Assembly (NCBI GenBank): GCA_947623455.1
Contig: OX392533.1
Span: 30,006,229 to 30,070,228, forward strand
Length of the DNA: 64,000 nucleotides
Source: Mimachlamys varia
Lineage: Eukaryota; Mollusca; Bivalvia; Pectinida; Pectinidae
Reading direction: 5' to 3'
Shown here piece after piece: positions 55,983 through 64,000 of the stretch (position 1 is the stretch's first letter; each line of letters begins with the position of its first letter). A program made the translations under genes and the position numbers. A model generated the notes under the pieces. It was not told the DNA's origin. It searched no databases and saw only the letters and a list, made by a program, of their open reading frames with translations.

Positions 55983-57319
55983 ATGACGGATTTTATCAAA
56001 AACTCCAGGCAAAGTTTGTCTATGGACGACCTGGACGATATTCATTTATCACAACTTATGACCCGAATTGAAAGTGACCCGGACAATCTCACAGAAACTG
56101 TGTTAGAGGACCTGACTCCTGCCGATTTTGGAATATTTGATAATTATCTATTGTCAGCAATAAAAGATGATCAAATGGACCAAGAGAAATCCGTTAAAAG
56201 CCGCTTCCCGGATCCCGTTGGAAGTCAGGACATACAAAAATTGGTCGATGAAAAGGAAAATCAAAACACAAAAAAGCAACAGCCTGGGTTGTAAGGACTT
56301 GGAAGGAATGGACCGTGCACAGAGGTGATGTACCCCCAATAGCGACCATGTCTATAGACGGGTTGAATTACTTTCTGTCGTGTTTTGTGATAGAATGTAG
56401 GAAGAATGATGGCTCAGAATACACACCGGATAGTATTTATCAAATGTGTGCAGGACTTCTCCGATACATTAGAAACTGTGGAGTGTCCGACAAGAATTTT
56501 TTGCATGTTTCCGATCACAGGTTTGATGGATTTAGGAAGACATTGGACGCGCGAATGAAAGATCTTACATCGCGCGGTATAGGAACAAAAAGGAAACAGG
56601 CTGACCCTATTGATTCTGAGGACGAGGATAGGTACTTGTGGGAGACTGGTCAGCTCGGAAAATGTACGTCACAGTCCATTATCAATACTGTATTTTCTAT
56701 AATTGTAAACATTTTGGATTAAGGGGCATCATGCCATGGATGAACACAGGAACTTAGCACGTGATCAGTTTGTTTGTGGTTCGGACAATGCTGGTACTTT
56801 CATACAATTTGATGGCCTTACGTCCAAAAATTATCAAGGCGGGTTAAAGCACAGGAAAGTTGAAGCAAAGTCAATAAAACATTATTCAAAAGCAGGGGAA
56901 GGCCGTTCTCTATTTGACATTTATCAATTGTATTTGGATAAAGTGTGTACGGGACCATTCTATCGCCGATCCCTCGACGGCAGTCAGCTCAAATTTTCTC
57001 AACAACCTATCGGTGTCAACAAATTGTCTGTGCTTGTAAAATACATGTGTAGTGCTGCAGGACTTCGTGGACAATTTACAAACCATTCAAATTTTCTCAA
57101 CAACCTATCGGTGTCAACAAATTGTCTGTGCTTGTAAAATACATGTGTAGTGCTGCAGGACTTCGTGGACAATTTACAAACCATTCAGGCAAACGCACAT
57201 GCGCGACAACCCTGTTTCAAAATGGCATTGATGAACAGTTGATTATGTCCCAAACAGGTCACAGAAGCACATCAGTTTGCGCATACAAGAGACCTACCAG
57301 GGTTACCATCTTTCTATGA
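55983..57319 (+). pseudogene. Crypton-like tyrosine recombinase, broken
   Basis: Resembles the Crypton-derived domain found in ZMYM, QRICH1 and KCTD-type proteins, which descends from tyrosine recombinases. Frame 1 (55983-56294) gives an acidic N-terminus, then NTKK. The frame changes within AAAAAAG near 56268-56274 and continues ATAWVVRTWKEW, IDGLNYFLSCFVIEC, YTPDSIYQMCAGLLRYIR. Further one-base losses near 56692 and 56722 lead to MDEHRNLARDQF, FIQFDGLTSKNYQGGLKHRK and GPFYRRSLDGSQLKFSQQPIG. A 98-bp tandem duplication (56991-57186) then breaks the frame again. The C-terminal catalytic box is intact: HSGKRT, GIDEQLIMSQTGHRS and the Tyr in AYKRP. At least three frame breaks besides the duplication make it a pseudogene. 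No element termini were recognised. Confidence 0.8.
56991..57186. repeat. 98-bp tandem duplication
   Basis: 56991-57088 and 57089-57186 are identical as far as I can read. Since 98 is not a multiple of three, the duplication shifts the reading frame of the Crypton-like relic. Perfect identity means it is very recent or an assembly artefact. Confidence 0.93.
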
Positions 57320-58787
57320 AGCGCCCTCCATTTTGACAATTTTCTCCTTCGGAGGGTCCAGTAATTGCTCAACTCCAAGGGGAGGAGCCTCACTTTGGTA
57401 TTAGTGAAACTGTGTTTGAAAAGCTCTGTTTATGAACTTTTAGTTTTTTTCCCACGATGTCGATTGACTGACCAATGAGAATTCCTAATTCCATTGTACT
57501 CGGTCAAGGGGAGGAGCCTCACTAATACCACATGGTATTAGTAAAACTGTGGAAAATTAGTTGGTTATACCATAGCTAGATCACAGGAAAAGTGACACGT
57601 CTATGCGACAAAATTGAACGAGTGTATCGTTATTATAATTAATTTCGTGCAAACAAACACATTGTAAAAGTCATACAATTAATCCTTCAATAATACATTC
57701 TTTCAAGTACGTTGCTGAGGGCGAATTAAATACATATGACACGTTCCACGCTACGGCGTAGTATTTGACTATGAATTTTAAAAGGCTGATATTTTTCAAA
57801 TTAATTTGAAAATATGATATTTTTTTTATTGATTATCTATGAAATGTATTTGGAAGATATAGCATACCTAGTTTCAGCTCATTTAAGTAGCTACTACTTA
57901 AAAAAATCGAACTTAATTTCCAAATTAGTCCAAAATCTGCGATGACTTTTGTCCACCTCACTTGGTACATTACTTGACAAGAATGTTACGCTATCCCAGG
58001 TACCGTACGATTAAAGCCATGTACCACAAGTAAACATAATAATTGTAGTTCAATATCGTTGCGGAATTTGATATCTGGTAAATAGTTTTAATTTTAAAAA
58101 ATACATATTTTCAGATAGTAACGGTCGTGATTTTTTTCCGTCAATCAATACCCTAAAAGAAGCGACGGGTGTTTTTTTAGCTGATAATGAACATAAGCAA
58201 TGTACACAATTTTTATTGAGAGGAAATGCTTAATTTTTCGATTAATTCATTTCCGATTTGTAAAGAAATGTATTTTTAGGGAAATGTTAAAATAAACATA
58301 TCTGTTCAGCATTCCGTCAAAACGTCACGATCGTTACCGCCGTCAATAAAGTCGTATTTCGATGTTAGGCCTACAAATGTATATGCCAATATGGTATGGG
58401 GAAGGGAATTGTCGCACCACGGAGAACTATTCTGTATATGAAACACAATTTCGTCACGTACGTAAAGCAGGAATGTTATTAAACGAATGCGACAAACGGC
58501 AGCTGTGCACGACAGCAAAAAGTGGGTTGCATTATCAAAGCCGTTAGTTTCGTATCTGTTTTATCGGAAGTAAAATATGTGAAAGTGAAAGTAAAAGTTC
58601 AGTGCTACCAAATGTACGACAGCATGGTTTTTAATTATTTAATAGAAGGCATTCTGTGGTAAGTGGCAGAGTAAGGGTTATTCCTATGTATTTCACTACG
58701 GAAGACAAATAATTGATGTGTGTATAACTTTAATATTCATTAATTAAACTAGAATGCCATACATCTGTATTGTTATAAAAGGCAGGT
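57320..58787. other. Intergenic with small repeats
   Basis: ggggaggagcctcact occurs at about 57380 and 57505, once followed by tttggtattagtgaaactgt and once by a ggtattag palindrome, perhaps ends of a small element. The rest is AT-rich without recognised genes. Confidence 0.5.
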
Positions 58788-58791
58788 TAAG

Positions 58792-60375
58792 GTTCATGAC
58801 CAGACTTCCAGTAAATATTATTTTCTATTGAAATAGTTTGTACAAACACCAGGGTGTTTACAAGAGTAGCTATGATTTTACCTGTGTTTCTTTTGAAAAT
58901 GAAACACTCTTGTATTCACAAATGCCTACCAACTCTTCCTAATAAACCAAATTGTTGGTTTGTTTACAGAGAGAATAAGTAGAAACTTTTAAAAATTCTA
59001 TCTCAAAACAGGTACCAGGTACAAAATTATACCTTTCTATGGATAACCATATGACATTTACAAAGGTACTCCTATGATTGAATTCCAAAAAAAAAGCATT
59101 TTAGATTTTGACTTTTAGTGTTGCAAACTCACCTACCCTATGTAACAACAGACCACTTGAGGGGGTAGGTACATGTGTCAAGGATTTTTAGGTATTTATA
59201 ATCAATATTCAGGTAAAATATTGATAGCAGTACCTTTCAGACAAATGGATAAACAACTTGTTTTATTTTTATCATGATGCTAGTTCCAGAAATGGTTCTG
59301 GATTTTTTTGAAAGGAAATAAATTTTGCCATTGGATTTGCTAATATTGGGCAATGTATAGGTGAAATACACAGATAGTATGTCCTTGGATTGGAAAAATG
59401 CAAGGTAACCTGGGGTCCAATGCGGGTACAGTATACATTTTCAATGGAATATTACATAACAACGTGTTTCAGTTTCGTTAAATACCCAATGCAGTACGTA
59501 TACCTCACCAGCAAAACCTGTTTGGAAGCCAGTATGGTGTCTGCAGTCAAGCATGACGGTCTTACAATAGGGCTCACTGAGAGTGTTGTCTCAATAGCCG
59601 TGGGCTTATACGGCCAGGTGTGATTACTGTAGTCGCTTCGAAAGAAGCCCTGGGTTTAGAGGTAAAATAAATCTGAACTGAGATTTTATGTCAGAAGTGT
59701 GGTCATGTACCTTAGCTTTTTTTAATGTGACTTCAGACTTGCTACAAATATATTGCAACAAACAAATTGCAAATTGTTTCAGACTGATTAAACATGTTGA
59801 ATGTAATAGTATTACTTACTATGAATGACATGTTAAGGTACATGACCACGAATGGCAAAATTTATTTCCTTTCAAAAAAATCCAGAACCATTTCTGGAAC
59901 TAGCATCATGATAAAACTAAAACAAGTTGTTTATCCATTTGTCTGAAAGGTACCCGAATATTGATTATAAATACCAAAAAATCATTGACACATGTACCTA
60001 CCCCCTCAAGTGGTCTGTTGTAACATAGGGTAGGTGAGTTTGCAACACTGAAAGTCAAAATCTAAAATGTTTTTTTTTTGGAATTCAATCTTAGGAGTAC
60101 CTTTGTAAATGTCATATGGTTATCCATAGAAAGGTATAATTTTGTACCTGTTACCTGTTTTGAGATAGATTTTTTAAAAGTTTCTACTTATTATCTCTGT
60201 AAACAAACCAACAATTTGGTTTATTAGGAAGAGTTGGTAGGCATTTGTGAATACAAGAGTGTTCCATTTTCAAAAGAAACACAGATAAAACCATAGCTAC
60301 TCTCGTAAACACCCTGGTGTTTGTACAAACTATTTCAATAGAAAATAATATTTACTGGAGGTCTGGTCATGAACC
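58792..60375. mobile_element. 1.58-kb foldback element with about 540-bp arms, TTAA-flanked
   Basis: Left arm 58792-59332, right arm about 59851-60375, inverted and highly similar throughout (for example aatggttctggattttttt and its complement). The element starts GGTTCATGACCAGAC and ends GTCTGGTCATGAACC, with TTAA at 58788-58791 and 60376-60379. The ~518-bp spacer holds an exon-like segment (59473-59617) and an internal pair GTGGTCATGTACCTTA (59700-59715) and TAAGGTACATGACCAC (about 59834-59849), which resembles the outer terminus and suggests a nested or composite structure. Confidence 0.92.
59473..59617 (+). other. Exon-like segment inside the foldback
   Basis: TTTCAG before and GTGTGA after bracket 145 bp that read as KYPMQYVYLTSKTCLEASMV, then SAVKHDGLTIGLTESVV and SIAVGLYGQ. 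The composition is unlike the surrounding AT-rich sequence and looks like real coding. I do not recognise the protein. It may be a captured host exon or a remnant of the element's own gene; the donor is weak. Confidence 0.35.
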
Positions 60376-60379
60376 TTAA

Positions 60380-61499
60380 GAAAGTGTTTTACTTGTTCCA
60401 GACTGGCTATAATCTTGTACTTTGATAGGTTTACAGGAAGGTTGCTATTTTTTTGAATTTTGTTTCATACCCCATATCATTATAAACTTGTGTTTTCAAG
60501 TACTCAGACATGTAAGGATATGATTCAGAGTGGTATTTTATAACTTAAATTTTCTGTCAGAGACATGCTATACTTTCTTTTTACTTTGTTTCATACTAGT
60601 TTGATATAAAAAAATTAAATATCAATTATATTAGCTACACTGTACCACATAATAAGGAACTTTATTAATTGTTACTATCAGTCAGAAAGTTGTTATCCAT
60701 CAAAAAGTTATATCATCTATATTGTAGAGAGGTGATGTATTTTTATATTTCATCATCAAATTCTTTCAGGTCCTGAAATTATTAATCACTTGATCATGAT
60801 ATAGTTGTGTTTATAGGTAATAGACAAGTGTTATGTGTTGTGTGAACTTGAAGGCATTTTACACAAACCAGATAATGGTAACACCATGTATCATTTAACT
60901 TTTTTTTAAATGTATGATTCATGGTAAAACATATATATATCTAGTTAGATAAATGACAAATTATTTTCCATAGTAATCTAAATACCTACTTGTCAGTCTG
61001 TAACAATAATGATGATTGTAAATAACAACATTGACGCTAACTGGAACTCTTCAGGTTCTTTTTCCAAGTATTCTCCACATCATGATCCAGCATTCCAAGC
61101 ATTTTCATTTTGTTTGTTTGATACACATTTTGTAATATGTTATAGGGTCTGTGATATTATGAATTTATACATGCTTATTTAACAACCTTTTTTTCTTTTG
61201 ATGATGTAACATGGATCACTAATATATAATAGTGATTTGATACACACATTAAATATAATTACCTACCTTATAAGTACCTGATGGTAATGTTATATACAGT
61301 ATCCCTGAACATGCTATTTTTTACCAATAATAAAAGACATTGAAATCAATTTCATGAGATAACTATACTGGTAATATCAGGAACTAAATTACAACCACTT
61401 GGCTTGTTAAATCCAATAAAATTATTGTTCTCTCATACTGTTAAAGACGTGGTACCAAAAACCATAAATTAACCTCAGGTTTTATTAAGGCACAACCTA
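60380..61499. other. AT-rich intergenic
   Basis: No recognised gene, repeat or RNA. Confidence 0.55.
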
Positions 61500-62574
61500 G
61501 TTTATTATACTTATATTCAATTACTGTGTGTAAACCGATGGGGACACATATGCTACAATTTAAGGTATTTCAGTACATGTCCATGTGTAATATTAATACC
61601 TGTCTATGATAGTGTATACCTGTCTTCTGCCTTTTTGCAAAATAAGTACACAATACTCATGTGTAATACCTGTCTGGTACATGTGTAATACCTTTCTGTT
61701 ACATGTGTAATACCTGTCTGTTACATGTGTAATACCTGTCTGGTACATGTGTAATATCTGTTTGTTATAGTATGTTCATGTGTTATAGTATATATGTGTA
61801 ATATACCTGCCTGTAAAATGTAATAGTATGTACATGTGAAATAAATTTCAGACTGTCTGTTATAGTATCTACATGTGTAACACCTGTTTGTTATGTAGTT
61901 TATACAGAGTAGGTAGTATGTGCATTTCATCTGTATGTGATGGTCTGCAATTGTCACCTGTCTGTGAAAGTGTATTTATATACTTACAAAATATGTATAC
62001 ATGTGTAATACATGATCAGTTAATCAATGCATGTATTATAACTGTCTGTAATAGTATCTACATATACATATATATATTATATAAGTCATACCACTGTGTG
62101 ATAGTAAATACATACAGCTTTAACATCTGCCCATGCTACTGAATACATACTTGTGTTTATTTTGATACACTGGGATGTTAGAATTTTCCTTAACATAGAA
62201 ATATAATAATCTCTATACAGATTTCAAAGAATAGTATACACAGCACAGATAATGAGTGGTTTAGAATATAGTGCAGAATATAGAGAGAGTGTTTATACAA
62301 TATATTGTATATTGATAGTGGTATACACAATACTAATATGTATTGATAGTGATATACACATTAAATAAGTATTGGTAAATATTGGGAGTGGAAGTGATAT
62401 GCCCATGCATAATCCATATCAACTTTATATTAACAGAGTGATAAACATACAGAGCCATACAGTACAGAGTATAGCGATTAGAGGGTGGTATACAGTACAT
62501 AAGATTTAGAGAGAACAAGTGGTATACAGATAGTGGTACACTGTATACCATATTACTGGTACATGTAATATTAT
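61500..62574. repeat. Degenerate AT-rich tandem repeats, about 20-22 bp
   Basis: First a family based on tacatgtgtaatacctgtct (about 61560-62150), then one based on gtatacagagtatatagag-like units (from about 62230). The latter resumes at 63124-63341 and 63630-63850, so it was split by the insertions at 62575-63123 and 63342-63629. Confidence 0.75.
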
Positions 62575-62731
62575 AAGACTCTTTCATATGCGTGTATGTA
62601 GGATAGGGATATTCCAGCCGAGGGGTCACAAAATGTGGTGAAACCCGAGGCTTGCCGAGGGTTTTACCACATTTTGTGATCCCGAGGGTGGAATATCCCT
62701 ATCCTACATACACACATAATGAAAGAGTCTT
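62575..62731. mobile_element. 157-bp hairpin element
   Basis: aagactctttcatatgcgtg and tatgtaggatagggatattc are mirrored by gaatatccctatcctacata and tgaaagagtctt. The arms continue to accacattttgtga around a ~26-bp loop, about 65 bp each. Confidence 0.9.
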
Positions 62732-63123
62732 TTTCTCTCATATCAACTACCCGAATAAGCTCAAAAACCTTAAAAATATGTTTAAACAGGCTACCATTTT
62801 GAAATTTCAACTTTTTCCTTGAGCTCTTTTGACGAAAACGAATTAGACAGCGAGTTTAAGCATACCATATATTTGCAAACAAAGTTTGCGCAGAAAAATT
62901 AATCTCTTGCTGGTGTTTATGGTTAAATTTTTGTGAAAGGTTTTAATTTTATCACGCCGTCGTTTTCTCTTTCCGGCATCAGAGTTTACCGTATTCGTGA
63001 CGTCACGTCATTGTTGAGCCATTGTGACGTCACGTCGCGTGAAATGCTATGTAAGATAGATTTTTCTTACATAGCTTTCTTACATGGGCAAACTCTATCC
63101 AACATGGCGAGATATGAGAGAAA
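62732..63123. mobile_element. TIR element, TTTTCTCTCATATC termini
   Basis: TTTTCTCTCATATC at the left and GATATGAGAGAAAA at the right are perfect inverted repeats around about 365 bp, which includes cgtgacgtcacgtcattgtt. It directly abuts the hairpin at 62575-62731, and the two may form one composite element. Confidence 0.75.
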
Positions 63124-63341
63124 ATGTATTATAATATATAGTATTATAAATGCTATATAGAGTGATACACAGTGTATACATATATAGGGTTGTATACAGG
63201 GTATATAAAGAGGATGGTAAATATATATTGTATATAAGATTGGTGAACAGTGTATAGAAAGTGGTATTCAAAGCATATAGAGTAATAGACAGTGTATAAT
63301 AGAGGGTGGTATACAATTTATAGGGAGGGGTATATAGAAAC

Positions 63342-63629
63342 TCAGGGATTAATCAGACATATTTACCTGCCGTTTATGGGTTATTTTTATTCCCCTCAGA
63401 ATTTTGTTTATATTCCTCTCTCGGAATTGTGTTATAACTTTATGAAATATGGAATTTCCCCTAATTATTCATGTCAATACCTATCGAAAATCCTTCAGTT
63501 TTGTTTGTCTAATTATTGTTTTGCTGTTTTCACTTGAAAAGTGTGCTTTCAAGTTAAAAATTGTAACTGCTTAATCTTCACTCAGTTCAAGAAAGGCTAG
63601 TTTCCCCTTAACCCTAGATTAATCCCTGA
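63342..63629. mobile_element. MITE with TCAGGGATTAATC termini
   Basis: TCAGGGATTAATC and GATTAATCCCTGA are perfect 13-bp inverted ends of a 288-bp insertion in the tandem repeat field. Non-coding. Confidence 0.85.
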
Positions 63630-64000
63630 AAGTAGTATGCAGGGTATATAGAAGGTTATTCCTGTACAAGCTATATGTTGAGGTATGTATACATGTACAT
63701 GGTATATAGAAAATGATAGACATGGTAAATACAAATGTATAGGGCTATGTGGAAGGCAGTATGCAAAGTAAATTGAGAGTGGTTATAATACATACAGCTG
63801 TACATAGAATATAAAAAGTTGTGTACAATGTATATTAAGGAATTTATCAAATTTTACCACTTATATTATAAATTTATATTCTGCATTAATCACTTGTACT
63901 ACATTTAATTGTAAATGTAATATTGAGGCCGCTTTCAAATATAAATGATAATGTACTTGCTAAACTTGTTGATTACATTGCAGAACATAAAAGGTCTAGC
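63630..64000. repeat. Continuation of the degenerate tandem repeat; window end
   Basis: gtatgcagggtatatagaag-like units run to about 63850, followed by AT-rich sequence. attacattgcag at 63971-63982 would make a good acceptor, but too little sequence follows to call an exon. Confidence 0.5.

Noticed and set aside
63971..64000. Possible exon start after attacattgcag at the window end
   Set aside because: Fewer than 20 bases follow, too little to test for coding.

Overview
The window is metazoan nuclear DNA: AT-rich, with genes cut into short GT-AG exons, long introns, many short inverted-repeat DNA transposons and several large minisatellites. The dispersed repeat families (for example the AGCTCACCTGG family and the family carrying the TTAGTCCGAAG terminus) look like those of lophotrochozoans. 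A mollusc, probably a bivalve, is my best guess; this is inference from repeat style and gene content, not a database match. No tRNA, rRNA or CRISPR array was found.

Four host genes can be assembled by hand with all exon phases matching. (1) RNMT, mRNA cap guanine-N7 methyltransferase, minus strand, nine coding exons from 12194 down to 533, 407 aa. (2) FAM210A (DUF1279, mitochondrial), plus strand, 18128-25951, three coding exons, 340 aa; the first exon is inferred. RNMT and FAM210A are head to head, as I recall them being in vertebrates, so this looks like an old divergent gene pair; here a 5.2-kb, 26-bp-unit minisatellite (about 12380-17530) lies between their start codons. (3) A plus-strand gene at 31225-37857 whose first exon encodes a mitochondrial-type presequence and whose last exon encodes four near-identical KH domains, a fifth being degenerate and cut by a MITE. 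I do not recognise this protein. (4) An EgtD-like (Methyltransf_33) histidine-methyltransferase family gene, minus strand, seven coding exons from 53859 to 47654, 321 aa. Its fourth intron carries a 2.6-kb minisatellite (49621-52262) of about 56 copies of a 47-bp unit made from the last 37 bases of exon 4 plus its 5' splice site.

The rest is mostly mobile DNA. TTAA-flanked elements include four copies of a ~386-bp MITE (AGGCCC termini), two copies of a 1.5-1.8-kb element (AGGGGCATCCC termini) and a 1.6-kb foldback at 58792-60375 that encloses an exon-like segment. A 1.1-kb element with a perfect 9-bp target duplication (18447-19557) carries a second MITE nested inside it with a perfect 6-bp duplication. 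Coding relics are a DD34D mariner (43835-44928, one frameshift), a broken LINE (45487-47490), three reverse-transcriptase C-terminal scraps around the EgtD-like gene, and a Crypton-like tyrosine recombinase (55983-57319) broken by frameshifts and a 98-bp tandem duplication.

Layout: 1-12.2 kb RNMT with repeat-filled introns; 12.4-17.5 kb minisatellite; 17.5-26.3 kb FAM210A with a transposon-rich first intron; 26.7-31 kb repeats; 31.2-37.9 kb KH gene; 38-47.5 kb repeats, mariner, LINE; 47.6-53.9 kb EgtD-like gene; 54-57.3 kb RT scraps and Crypton relic; 57.3-64 kb intergenic, foldback and degenerate AT-rich tandem repeats.
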